DNA of 64,000 nucleotides from Wocania arenilitoris (GTDB taxonomy: Bacteria; Bacteroidota; Bacteroidia; Flavobacteriales; Flavobacteriaceae), in contig NZ_JAKKDU010000007.1 in NCBI RefSeq assembly GCF_021728535.1, forward strand, positions 1 through 64,000, given 5' to 3'. Shown here piece by piece: positions 31,832 to 40,703 of the stretch. The notes under the pieces were generated by a model. It did no database searches and was not told the DNA's origin. It worked only from the letters and a program-made list of their open reading frames with translations. Positions within the stretch are counted from its first letter, which is position 1. Every line of letters starts with the position of its first letter. Position numbers and translations under genes: made by a program.

Positions 31832-34357
31832 TTAGTCGTTTAGTTTAGGTTCTAGAGTTAAATCTTCTTTCCCTATAGAAAGCATATTTGCAAATAATCG
31901 ATAAGCGCCAGAAACACCAGCTGGGAATTCTCTAAAAAAGCTTAGCCCAGTATATATATAATAGCCTTTACCATATTTTGCCACTAGTAAACTTCCATCT
32001 TTTGGTGTTTCTCCTTTATCATTCATTGAAAGAATGGGTGTGAAGTCGTCTCCCCATTTACTAGGAAAATATAAACCGCGTTCTTGAGTCCAACCTTCAA
32101 AATCTTTTTTAGTTATTCTATTAGGATAGTTAAGTACAGGATGCTCGGGGCTTAAAAAACGAACTTCGGCATTTTCATTTGTAACCCGATCTCTCGATAA
32201 TTTTAAATCAAAGGGAGATATATTATCTGTCTTAAGCCCAAAGTTTTTACTATACTGAACAATTACATTGCCACCATTTTCAATAAAATCATACAATTGC
32301 TTATGCTTAAATTGCAAATCGTCAAGTACATTATAGGCTCTAATACCAACTACTACGGCATCAAACCTGGTAAGTATTTCAGCATTAATATCTTCTGGTT
32401 TTATAGTTAAAACATTATAGCCTATTTGCTTTAAACTTTCAGGAACTACATCGCCAACACCTTGAATGTAGGCAATATTTTCGCCTTTCTTTTTTATATC
32501 TAATCGTACTATTTTGCTCTCGCTTGGTAATAAAACGGTTTGAAACGGGATATGATTATAATCAATTTCTATAAGCTCTTTGGTGTATAAATTCTCATTA
32601 ATGGTAACTATTGGCCCAATAAAACCTTCACTTTCATTTTTAGGAGGAATAACAGTAAAAACAAGCGTTTGTTCTTCGCCTTTGTGTTTAATGTTAACTT
32701 TTTGGTTTTTAGGATAAATGCTCCAATCATTTGGGTGACAAACTTCAACAAAGCCTTCAAGATTATCTCGTCCTGCTTTAACAACTACCGTAATATCGCG
32801 TTGCTTATTATTATTTAGAATAATGACTTTTTCGGTAATTTTTGCAGAAGCTTCTGGAATTATTTCAAAAGGTTTATACAATTCACCTTTGTCTGGTTTA
32901 GAGTATCTGTGAATTACGGGTTTAGTTATAGTTATCGGAATATTGTTAATTAAAAGGTTAAAACTAATATTATAAACTCTTGGTGTTTCAGCTAAGCCTA
33001 TTAGTTTAGTATCATCAACCTTATACATGCCCAAAGTACCTTTTTCACTTAGCCAATATGGTGTTGTTGTTTTTTCATCTTTATTAATTTTAATAGTTTC
33101 TTTAAATATATATTTTACATTGTTTTTTAATGCGATGTTTTTTGAAACATTTAAATCATTTTTGTTGTTTAAACTAACCAAGTTTATCGAAAGATTACTT
33201 CGGTTTAAAATTTCAATATTTATATTTATGGTTTCATTTGGTGTTGCCCAATTTGTATCTGCCGAAGCCTCTAAATATAAACCAGAGCACATTTCTATAA
33301 TAGATTTTAATGCTTTTGATTTTTGAGTTTTCCAATGTTCGTTATCTATATTTTGAAGCAGTTTATAAGCTTCAAGCAATTGCCCAATATGTTGCGAAGG
33401 GTTTTTAAAATTGAAGTTGTTTTCAACTTTATATAAAATATCGCCAATAGCTTTTCCGCCTTTTACACGATTCCATGAGGTATCAATGCCTGAAAAAATA
33501 TTTTCGTTATCGGTTAATGGGTCGCCTTTTAAAAACTCGATATATTCTTGTTGAGAACCTCGTTGCGATAATCGCCCAAAACCTTGACATAAATGCTGGC
33601 TACTTGCCAAAGAAGCAATCTCATTATTACTCAATCCTTTTAACGGATAATAAGTGCCAATATCAAAACTAAGCATATTGCTTTTGTCAGTTTTATCAAA
33701 TTCTTCTCTACTACCATAGCGCCACCAACTTGTATTGTAAAACAAACGTTTTGGTTGCCATATGCTAGCGTCTTTAAGTAATTCGGGATACGAAGACTTC
33801 TTGCTAGCAAGATCGAATGCTTCCATACTTAAGAGGGCAGAAGAAGTATGATGCCCATGCGTTCTACCAGCTCTTCTGTGGTCGAACCTGTTAATAATGA
33901 TATCTGGTTTAAATTTCCGAATTGCTAAAACCACATCGCTTAAAACTTCATTTTTATCCCAGATTTCTAAAGTTTCATCTGGATGTTTTGAGTAACCAAA
34001 ATCGTTAGCTCTTGTAAAAAATTGTTCGCCACCATCAATACGTCTTGCAGCCAATAATTCTTGCGTTCTAATAACACCTAAAAGTTCTCTTAATTCTGGG
34101 CCAATTTCGTTTTGTCCGCCATCGCCTCTGGTTAAAGATAAATACCCTGTTCGTGCTTTTAAGTGGTTAGCCATGTAAGAAATAAGGCGTGTGTTTTCAT
34201 CGTCTGGATGAGCAGCTACATATAATACTGAACCTAAAAAATTAAGTTTTTGAATGGATTCGTATATCTGAGATGATGAGGGTGTTTTTGGTTTTTGTGC
34301 TTGTAAAACAGAACAAAAAAAGAGTGTTATAAATATAGAAAACAGGTTTTTTTGCAT
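31832..34357 (-). CDS. Secreted PIG-L family deacetylase with C-terminal amidotransferase-like domain
   Basis: The 841-residue protein has a signal peptide (MQKNLFSIFITLFFCSVLQAQ). The PIG-L/LmbE domain follows: LYVAAHPDDENTRLISYM with the zinc-binding AHPDDE, TRGDGGQNEIG, and GRTHGHHTSSALL with the third ligand His. The middle looks like beta-sandwich repeats, and the last 180 residues resemble a ThuA/glutamine amidotransferase-like fold (ILTRFDAVVVGIRAYN, FIENGGNVIVQY). It probably removes N-acetyl groups from an extracellular or periplasmic glycoconjugate before uptake. It heads the operon with the membrane peptide, symporter and oxidoreductase. Confidence 0.88.
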   Translation of the reverse strand: MQKNLFSIFITLFFCSVLQAQKPKTPSSSQIYESIQKLNFLGSVLYVAAHPDDENTRLISYMANHLKARTGYLSLTRGDGGQNEIGPELRELLGVIRTQELLAARRIDGGEQFFTRANDFGYSKHPDETLEIWDKNEVLSDVVLAIRKFKPDIIINRFDHRRAGRTHGHHTSSALLSMEAFDLASKKSSYPELLKDASIWQPKRLFYNTSWWRYGSREEFDKTDKSNMLSFDIGTYYPLKGLSNNEIASLASSQHLCQGFGRLSQRGSQQEYIEFLKGDPLTDNENIFSGIDTSWNRVKGGKAIGDILYKVENNFNFKNPSQHIGQLLEAYKLLQNIDNEHWKTQKSKALKSIIEMCSGLYLEASADTNWATPNETININIEILNRSNLSINLVSLNNKNDLNVSKNIALKNNVKYIFKETIKINKDEKTTTPYWLSEKGTLGMYKVDDTKLIGLAETPRVYNISFNLLINNIPITITKPVIHRYSKPDKGELYKPFEIIPEASAKITEKVIILNNNKQRDITVVVKAGRDNLEGFVEVCHPNDWSIYPKNQKVNIKHKGEEQTLVFTVIPPKNESEGFIGPIVTINENLYTKELIEIDYNHIPFQTVLLPSESKIVRLDIKKKGENIAYIQGVGDVVPESLKQIGYNVLTIKPEDINAEILTRFDAVVVGIRAYNVLDDLQFKHKQLYDFIENGGNVIVQYSKNFGLKTDNISPFDLKLSRDRVTNENAEVRFLSPEHPVLNYPNRITKKDFEGWTQERGLYFPSKWGDDFTPILSMNDKGETPKDGSLLVAKYGKGYYIYTGLSFFREFPAGVSGAYRLFANMLSIGKEDLTLEPKLND

Positions 34358-34440
34358 AATTATTTTTTTAGCTAAAAATCAAATATAGCAAAGTAAAATA
34401 GGCGAGGAGTAGCTTTTAATGTTTCTTTAACTTAAATTTA

Positions 34441-35508
34441 TTACAACCATTTTTTGCGTTTGAAGTAAAAAAGCATGACAATAAAAAGTAAAATCATAAC
34501 GCCCCATAAAATAAAATAAGAATATTTGTATTGAAGTTCTGGAATATAGTCAAAATTCATACCATAAATACCAGCAATAAAAGTAAGCGGAATAAAAATA
34601 GAAGCCATAATGGTGAGCACTTTCATAACCTCGTTCATTTTATTGCTAATGGTTGTCATGTACATATCCATTAAACTCCAAATCATTTCTCTATAAATAT
34701 CGATGTTTTCAGAGACTTGTATTAAATGGTCGTAAATATCACGGTAAAACGTTTTTGTTTTTTTTAGAATTAGAGTTCCTTCGTGTTTTTCAATACGGTT
34801 TATCACTTCGCGAAGCGGAAAAATAGCACGACGCACTCTTAGAATTTCTCGTTTTAAATCTTGAATATCTTTGCTTATAGAGTCATGAACATTTCCTGAG
34901 AATATTGCCGTTTCAAAATCTTCAATTTTTTCACCTAATACCTCAATAATATTAAAATAATGGTCTACAATAGCATCAATTAAAATATATAGTAAATAAT
35001 CTGCCTGCATGTTTCTAACACGACCTTTGGCATGCCTAATTCGGTTTCTAACTTCATCAAAAACATCGCCATCAGATTCTTGAAAAGTTAGCACATAATT
35101 TTTTCCTAAAATAAAACTTACCTGTTCTGAGACTATTTTGTTATTAGCATCATAATAAAGCATTTTTAGAACCACAAATAAATAGTTCTCGTATTCATCA
35201 ATTTTTGGGCGTTGTGTTATGTTTACAATATCTTCTAAAACTAGTGGATGTAAATCGTAGTGATTACCTAGTTTTTCAATTTCATTAACATGATTTAACC
35301 CGTTTAAATTAATCCATGTTATAGAGTCAGATAGTTTAAACTCAAAGCTTTCTTCTGCGGCAAGTAACTCTTTTTCTATGCAGTGTTCTTTACTATAATC
35401 GAACGCTTCAATAAAAAGTTTTTGAGATTCTTTTTCACCTGTATATATAATGCTTCCAGGTATTTGCCCTAGTTTTTTAGTATGAATTTTGCCTTTTGAT
35501 TTTAACAT
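34441..35508 (-). CDS. corA: CorA-type magnesium/cobalt transporter
   Basis: The 355-residue channel protein has a long cytoplasmic N-terminal domain (SITWINLNGLNHVNEIEKLG, LVLEDIVNITQRPKIDEYENYLFVVLKML). Two C-terminal membrane helices flank the signature YGMNFDY. The positively charged end KRKKWL is typical. It forms pentamers in the inner membrane. It stands after the MscS-like gene in the same direction, with 33 bases between, and may be co-transcribed. Confidence 0.93.
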   Translation of the reverse strand: MLKSKGKIHTKKLGQIPGSIIYTGEKESQKLFIEAFDYSKEHCIEKELLAAEESFEFKLSDSITWINLNGLNHVNEIEKLGNHYDLHPLVLEDIVNITQRPKIDEYENYLFVVLKMLYYDANNKIVSEQVSFILGKNYVLTFQESDGDVFDEVRNRIRHAKGRVRNMQADYLLYILIDAIVDHYFNIIEVLGEKIEDFETAIFSGNVHDSISKDIQDLKREILRVRRAIFPLREVINRIEKHEGTLILKKTKTFYRDIYDHLIQVSENIDIYREMIWSLMDMYMTTISNKMNEVMKVLTIMASIFIPLTFIAGIYGMNFDYIPELQYKYSYFILWGVMILLFIVMLFYFKRKKWL

Positions 35509-35541
35509 CTAAAAAATGTATATTATAAATATAGTGAATAA

Positions 35542-36072
35542 TTACACAGCTTCCCCATCATCTTCAATGGCATCTTTTTTAATAAGTGTAACGGCTTTTT
35601 GTAATATTAAATTATTTGGATATGTAACTAAATCGCCATCATCTAATCGTAAATGTAATTGAAAGGCTCTAATATCTTCAATAATAGCGGTAATGGGAAA
35701 GTCCTTGTCATGAATTTCTATTTTATCGCCAACTTTATAAGGGAAGTTAAAAAACATAATAATACCAGAAGTTACGTTGCTTAGTATAGACCAAATGGCA
35801 AATAAGCCAATGCCAATTATGGCAAATACCGATGAAAATATAAGTGCTAAATCTTCAAACTCTGCTCCAAAAACAAAGGCTTCAATAAGTATTACTATCG
35901 AAAACAGTGTTACGGTTATATACCTGCGCATCAATCTTATTCGCGCATCGTTTATACCATTTTTTCTAGCTACTTTGGTAATTGTAAAATGGGTGATTGC
36001 TCTAATAATCAATAAAGAAACAATAACTATTCCTGATATTATTAGCTGACTTTGAAGTGTTTCGGAAAACAT
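35542..36072 (-). CDS. Short MscS-family mechanosensitive channel
   Basis: The 176-residue protein has three membrane helices (QLIISGIVIVSLLIIRAI; YITVTLFSIVILIEAFVFG; IFSSVFAIIGIGLFAIWSILSNVTSGIIMF). A short MscS beta domain follows (FPYKVGDKIEIHDKDFPITAIIEDIRAFQLHL, DGDLVTYPNNLIL). The large C-terminal cytoplasmic cage of classical MscS is missing, so gating and conductance may differ. This short form is frequent in Bacteroidetes. Confidence 0.87.
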   Translation of the reverse strand: MFSETLQSQLIISGIVIVSLLIIRAITHFTITKVARKNGINDARIRLMRRYITVTLFSIVILIEAFVFGAEFEDLALIFSSVFAIIGIGLFAIWSILSNVTSGIIMFFNFPYKVGDKIEIHDKDFPITAIIEDIRAFQLHLRLDDGDLVTYPNNLILQKAVTLIKKDAIEDDGEAV

Positions 36073-36127
36073 TATTTTTTAATTAGGATATTAATGCTTG
36101 CAAAGATAACCACAATTTGATACAATA

Positions 36128-37063
36128 TTAATTTAGTTGAAGTGTATCTCTTAAAACTTCATCGCCATTGCTGTTTTTTCCCCAATAGGCAGATTTTATG
36201 GTTTTTAGTTTTGTAGCTTTTGTTGTTAAGGTTTTGGCGTTTTTGCCAAATCCACTTTTAAAAGTTTCTTCCCAACTTTCTATATCGTAAGGAAAGTTAG
36301 GATTGAATTTAATAGCTAATGTTCTATTTAACCCTGGGTAATCAATTGAAAATGTGTCATTTGATAAAGTAGCTTTAGCATTGTAAGCTTTAAGTTTTAC
36401 ATGTTTTAATCGACTATATTCTAGAGAAGGAATAATTTTGATATTCCCAGTTGGTAAGGATTTAGGATTAATGCGCAGTTGAGTCCATAACTCATTTTCT
36501 AAAATGGCTTTTTCGAGTTTAAAGTTTTGATCGCCTTCACTTTCAAAATATGAAAATGCTGAAACTTCAAATTTATCTCTATTGTTTAATTGTGCATAAA
36601 CATGTCCGCACCATTCTTGCATAGAGCTTGTTACCTTTATGGCATGTTGGTTATTAGAAACGGGATAAAATGTGCTTTGCATTACAGAATACGGATACAA
36701 TCCTGTATTAAATTTTTTTGTAGCGTTCAATTTTAAAACAGAAATATTATTTGGGTTTTGATTATCGGCTTTTACCTGTTTATTTGGTAAAAAATCTTCG
36801 GTAACATAAATTAAAACCGCTTTTCCGTTTCTTATTTCACCGTAACGTGCTTGCTCTAATTTATATGATGTGATTTCTGCTTTACCTGCATACCAATAGT
36901 CTTTAAATGCTTGCGGTGGTTCTTTTAAAGATAACTTTTTTGTGGGTGCTGTTTCCGTTGCGAAATTAACCGCCATATCTTTTTGTTGTTTTGATTCATT
37001 TTTACAAGAAGCAAGACAAATTAATAATACGATAACCAAGGATAATTTTATAAGTGTTCTCAT
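36128..37063 (-). CDS. Lipoprotein of unknown function
   Basis: The 311-residue protein has a lipoprotein signal (MRTLIKLSLVIVLLICLASC) with lipobox Cys at residue 20. The mature part is beta-rich: KDYWYAGKAEITSYKLEQARYGEIRNGKAVLIYVTEDFLPNKQVKAD, then SYFESEGDQNF and GKNAKTLTTKATKLKTIKSAYWG. Similar lipoproteins occur next to maf in Flavobacteria and are sometimes named septum formation inhibitor by transfer from that neighbour. I see no Maf motif here and keep it as unknown. Probably surface or periplasm facing. Confidence 0.8.
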   Translation of the reverse strand: MRTLIKLSLVIVLLICLASCKNESKQQKDMAVNFATETAPTKKLSLKEPPQAFKDYWYAGKAEITSYKLEQARYGEIRNGKAVLIYVTEDFLPNKQVKADNQNPNNISVLKLNATKKFNTGLYPYSVMQSTFYPVSNNQHAIKVTSSMQEWCGHVYAQLNNRDKFEVSAFSYFESEGDQNFKLEKAILENELWTQLRINPKSLPTGNIKIIPSLEYSRLKHVKLKAYNAKATLSNDTFSIDYPGLNRTLAIKFNPNFPYDIESWEETFKSGFGKNAKTLTTKATKLKTIKSAYWGKNSNGDEVLRDTLQLN

Positions 37064-37151
37064 AATTAAGCTTTTAAAGTAATCGACTTCGGATTAATCA
37101 AGATAGATATCTATGGTATTTAAATCTCGATTATCGAGTAAAGTTACAAAA

Positions 37152-37745
37152 TTAAGACGCTTTTACTAAGTCATTTAACGTTTTATAAACAGCATGAATT
37201 GGTAAGCCCATAACGTTAAAATAAGAGCCTTCAATTTTTGTAACACCAATTTGACCAATCCAATCTTGAATGCCATAGGCACCAGCTTTATCAAATGGTT
37301 TATAGTTTTTTATATAGAAATTAATCTCATCATCTGACAGCGATTTGAATGTGACTTTGGTAATATTATAAATGGTTTTTTCTGAAGTTGTAGTTGTAAA
37401 ACAAACCGAAGTAATTACCTCATGCGTTGTATTACTTAGTGTTTTTAAAATAGAAAAAGCATCGTCTTCGTTTCTGGGTTTACCTAAAGCTTTGTTATTG
37501 TGCCAAACAATGGTATCGCTAGTAATTAGGATGTCTTTTGGTTGTAACTCTGCTTTAAATGGTAATGCTTTTAATTGTGCTAAATAATTGCTTATTTCAA
37601 AATGTGTTAGTCGTGGTGGGTATTCTTCTTTTATGGGTTTTAGTCGAATTTCGAAATCTAAGTCCAAACCTTTAAAAAACTCTTGTCGCCTAGGTGAAGC
37701 GGATGCTAAAATGATATTGTAGTTTTTTAGTTTTTGGTTTAACAT
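37152..37745 (-). CDS. maf: Maf-type nucleoside triphosphate pyrophosphatase
   Basis: The 197-residue protein hydrolyses modified or canonical NTPs to monophosphates. Family motifs are IILASASPRRQEFF (phosphate-binding SxSPRR), DILITSDTIVWHNNKALGKP, LKTLSNTTHEVITSVC, FDKAGAYGIQD (the KAGAYGIQ signature), and KIEGSYFNVMGLPI. I start at ATG 37745, after which NQKLKNYNIILASASP begins; an ATG at 37790 would overlap ubiA and adds unconserved residues. It lies seven bases after the UbiA stop. Confidence 0.93.
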   Translation of the reverse strand: MLNQKLKNYNIILASASPRRQEFFKGLDLDFEIRLKPIKEEYPPRLTHFEISNYLAQLKALPFKAELQPKDILITSDTIVWHNNKALGKPRNEDDAFSILKTLSNTTHEVITSVCFTTTTSEKTIYNITKVTFKSLSDDEINFYIKNYKPFDKAGAYGIQDWIGQIGVTKIEGSYFNVMGLPIHAVYKTLNDLVKAS

Positions 37746-37752
37746 TTTATGG

Positions 37753-38658
37753 TTAATTATACTTATATAAAAGTAGTGAAAGCAGCCCAAAAAGCATCAC
37801 CAATTTTAAAATGTTACTAATATGATGATAGTCTTTTTTAGTTTTTGCACTAAACGATTTAATACTGATATAGAGCAAAGGAGCAATTATAAAAGCTAAA
37901 AAATAGATTACAGCAATTTGATTTCTGTATAACGAATTTATAACATAATAAGATACAGCAAATAGTGGAACAAGCGTTAAAACAAAAAGGATGTTGCCTG
38001 CGCGTTCTCTACCGATAATAATTGGTAGTGTTCGCATGCCAGCTTTATAATCACCATCAATATCTTCAATATCTTTTGCAATTTCTCTAATAAGATTTAT
38101 AATGAAAGCAAACAGCGCATAGTCTAAAATTATTTTAAAAAAGGTTAATAGGGTTTGTCTATTTTCTGTTGTAATTACAGGTAATAATTCAAAAATGCCA
38201 ACCACAATAATACTTAGTGCTACAAGCGCAGAAATAATAATATTGCCAATTAAAAGTGTTTGTTTTAAGTAAGAAGCATAAATATAAAGTAATGCCGAAA
38301 TAATAACAAATATTGAGAAAAAAGCACTTTTACCAGCAGATTGCGACAAGTAATAGCCTAGACCAACACCAATTACATTTAAAATAATAAAAAGATTATA
38401 TCCTGTTTTTTCTGATATGTTTTTACCAATAATGATTTTATCAGGTTTGTTTACAAAATCGATTTCAACATCATAAATGTCGTTGATAATATTGCCAGCT
38501 GCAGCAATACAAATAGTAGCTAAAATTAAAATTGAAATTTGTAGTGTTGTTAACCCGAAGCTAAAACCAAATGGTTCTAAAAGGGCATATTTAATTAATA
38601 GCTGCACAAGAGCAATCAGTAATAAATTTTTCCAACGAATGAGGTTTAGGAAGCTCAA
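37753..38658 (-). CDS. UbiA-family prenyltransferase
   Basis: The 301-residue integral membrane protein has about eight or nine helices and both aspartate motifs: NIINDIYDVEIDFVNKPDK (NDxxDxxxD) and AKDIEDIDGDYKAGMRTLPIIIG. Close flavobacterial relatives are called geranylgeranylglycerol-phosphate geranylgeranyltransferase-like, but the acceptor is not readable. It lies in an operon-like run with maf and the lipoprotein downstream. The VNTR at 38712-38760 is in its upstream region. Confidence 0.85.
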   Translation of the reverse strand: MSFLNLIRWKNLLLIALVQLLIKYALLEPFGFSFGLTTLQISILILATICIAAAGNIINDIYDVEIDFVNKPDKIIIGKNISEKTGYNLFIILNVIGVGLGYYLSQSAGKSAFFSIFVIISALLYIYASYLKQTLLIGNIIISALVALSIIVVGIFELLPVITTENRQTLLTFFKIILDYALFAFIINLIREIAKDIEDIDGDYKAGMRTLPIIIGRERAGNILFVLTLVPLFAVSYYVINSLYRNQIAVIYFLAFIIAPLLYISIKSFSAKTKKDYHHISNILKLVMLFGLLSLLLYKYN

Positions 38659-38709
38659 AGTTTAGGGTTTAAAATTCAAAGTTGTAGCTAAATTAACTTA
38701 TATTTATTT

Positions 38710-38761
<52 letters not shown>

Positions 38762-38763
38762 AG

Positions 38764-39294
38764 CTAATCATACTGTGCATCAAAATTACCATTCCATTTT
38801 CCTTGAACCTTCATAACTTGTTCAATAACATCGCGAACTGCACCCTTACCGCCTTTTTTATGCGAAATGTATTTTGAAATATTTTTTATTTCTGGCACTG
38901 CATCTTGCGGGCAACATGGTAAGCCAATAATTTTCATTACAGGGAAATCTGGAATATCATCACCCATATACAGCACGTTTTCTGGTTTTATGTTTTTTTT
39001 ATTGAAGTAATCATTAAGTTGTTCAATCTTATTGTGTGCGCCCAAATATATATCAGTAATACCTAAACCTTTTAAACGAATACGAACACCTTCATTAGAG
39101 CCTCCAGAAATGATGCAAACATTAAACCCAGCATCAACAGCGGTTTTAAGTGCATAACCATCTTTAATGTTCATTTTTCGTAACATCTCTCCAGTAGTTG
39201 TTATGGTTACAGATCCATTGGTTAAAACACCATCAACATCAAAAATGAACGTGGTAATATGCTCTAAATATTCTTTATAACTTTTTTCTTCCAT
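38764..39294 (-). CDS. KdsC-like HAD-family phosphatase
   Basis: The 176-residue protein is a short HAD phosphatase of the KDO-8-phosphate phosphatase (YrbI) type. [20 protein letters not shown] has the DxDG nucleophile motif. [41 protein letters not shown], then [27 protein letters not shown] (acid loop) and [16 protein letters not shown], follow the family closely. I prefer ATG 39294; 39327 is possible and lengthens the overlap with DUF2520. It may dephosphorylate KDO-8-P for lipopolysaccharide, though in Bacteroidetes a nonulosonate role is also possible. Confidence 0.85.
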   Translation of the reverse strand: MEEKSYKEYLEHITTFIFDVDGVLTNGSVTITTTGEMLRKMNIKDGYALKTAVDAGFNVCIISGGSNEGVRIRLKGLGITDIYLGAHNKIEQLNDYFNKKNIKPENVLYMGDDIPDFPVMKIIGLPCCPQDAVPEIKNISKYISHKKGGKGAVRDVIEQVMKVQGKWNGNFDAQYD

Positions 39295-40042
39295 GGGTTT
39301 GTTGAATTGATAGTGTAAGTAACTCATAAATTGCTCTATGATGATCGTTTTCTAAACTTTTTAAATGTTTTTTTATGGTTTTTTTATCATGTCGTTTAGC
39401 CGGACCAGTTTGCGCCATATAAGGCGATAATTCCTGAATTTTATTTGCCGTTTCAAGAATTAACGGTTTTAGCAAATCGAATTCTGCACCTTCGCTTTCG
39501 GTAATTTCATGTCCAATTCTATACAATTGATTGGTAAAATTATTTACAAAAACAGCAGCTAAATGTAATACACGGCGTTGATCGCTATTTACTTTTTTTG
39601 TTGGACTTCCTATAGAAATAGCCAATTCTTTTAAAATATGATAATCTTTTTTATCAATGGTTTCAATACAAATCGGGACGTTTTTAAAATCCATTTCGGC
39701 ATCTTTACTAAAGGTTTGTAATGGATAAAATACACCACGTTTTTGTTTCTTATCAATATCATAAATACCAACGCTGCCAGAAGTGTGTACAACAAGTTTG
39801 TTTTTAAAGGTTAGTTGTTTAGATAGTTCAGCAATAGCATCATCACTAACGGCTATAATATACACATCGGCATCTTTTAATAATGATAAGTCATCAGTAA
39901 TATCAACTTCATTTTTATATTGAAAAATAGAACTTATATTTCTGTTAAACCATTGATTTACGGAAACATTATTAGCTGTATTAAAAGCTTTAAATAAATG
40001 AGTTGCTACATTGCCAGCGCCAAGAATTACTACTGAAATCAT
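39275..40042 (-). CDS. Rossmann-fold DUF2520 protein
   Basis: The 255-residue protein begins ISVVILGAGNVATHLFKAFN, a nucleotide-binding fold related to ketopantoate/pyrroline-carboxylate reductases. It continues DVYIIAVSDDAIAELSKQL, VVHTSGSVG, and the C-terminal DUF2520 helices with HLAAVFVNNFTNQLYRIG and TGPAKRHDKKTIKKHLKSL. Function is not established. It overlaps the HAD gene by 20 bases, making the first pair of the operon. Confidence 0.88.
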   Translation of the reverse strand: MISVVILGAGNVATHLFKAFNTANNVSVNQWFNRNISSIFQYKNEVDITDDLSLLKDADVYIIAVSDDAIAELSKQLTFKNKLVVHTSGSVGIYDIDKKQKRGVFYPLQTFSKDAEMDFKNVPICIETIDKKDYHILKELAISIGSPTKKVNSDQRRVLHLAAVFVNNFTNQLYRIGHEITESEGAEFDLLKPLILETANKIQELSPYMAQTGPAKRHDKKTIKKHLKSLENDHHRAIYELLTLSIQQTHGRKKL

Positions 40043-40102
40043 AGAGCTAAAATAAGCAAGTAATGTATTATATGAAAGACTTATGGCTTATCTTTGTACT
40101 CT

Positions 40103-40507
40103 ATGATTAAAAAAGATATTAAAACTAGAGATGGCGTATTTTTATTAGTCACATCATTTTATGAAAAAGTAAGAAAAGATCCAGTTTTAGGACCTTTTTT
40201 TAATGATATAATTAAGGATTGGCCAGAGCATATAGATAGACTTACAACGTTTTGGGAATCGAGTTTGTTTATGACAAGAAAGCTAGAAAAACGATACAAT
40301 GGAGATCCTTTAGAAGCCCATGTAAAAGTTGATAGAGATAACAACAATACCATTACTGAATTGCATTTTGGACTTTGGTTAAACCTATGGTTTCAAACTA
40401 TCGATGAACTTTTTGAAGGCGATTATGCAGAAAACGCTAAACGGCGCGCCAGAAAAATGGGCACATTTTTATATTTAAAAATATTTGAAGCGAGAACGAA
40501 AAAGTAG
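40103..40507 (+). CDS. Group III truncated haemoglobin
   Basis: The 134-residue globin is of the truncated 2-on-2 group III type: MIKKDIKTRDGVFLLVTSFYEKVRKDPVLGPFF, TTFWESSLFMTRKLE and LHFGLWLNLWFQTIDELFEGDYA, with the proximal His in EAHVKVDRDN or ELHFGLW. I place the start at ATG 40103: the -7 box TATCTTTG is at 40089-40096, so a TTG-started longer frame would begin inside it. The mRNA may be almost leaderless. It opens divergently to DUF2520. Confidence 0.88.
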   Translation: MIKKDIKTRDGVFLLVTSFYEKVRKDPVLGPFFNDIIKDWPEHIDRLTTFWESSLFMTRKLEKRYNGDPLEAHVKVDRDNNNTITELHFGLWLNLWFQTIDELFEGDYAENAKRRARKMGTFLYLKIFEARTKK

Positions 40508-40671
40508 GCAGTTTACAGTCGCAGTATCAGTTTTCAAATGGTTAGATTAAGTTTTATGTATTAGTACCCTTTCGTAAAATATAGAAACATATAAAAGTAG
40601 AGTAAGCGAGTTCGGTCTTCGGTCTTCAAACTTTTTCAATACTTTAACACTTAAAAACAAACATAAATCCT

Positions 40672-40679
40672 TAAATTTG
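40672..40679 (+). promoter_or_regulatory. -7 box of the CcsBA gene
   Basis: TAAATTTG matches TAnnTTTG and lies 24 bases before the ATG at 40704. An in-frame upstream ATG at 40677 would fall inside the box and is therefore not used. Confidence 0.55.
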
Positions 40680-40703
40680 CTCGACCTAAAAAAGGTAGTT
40701 AAT

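Noticed and set aside
36128-37063. Septum formation inhibitor Maf for the 311-residue lipoprotein
   Set aside because: It lacks the SxSPRR and KAGAYGIQ motifs. The true Maf is the neighbouring 37152-37745, so the name would be a transfer error.
37746-37790. Longer Maf start at 37790
   Set aside because: It would overlap the end of the UbiA gene and adds residues without Maf similarity before the conserved IILASASPRR.
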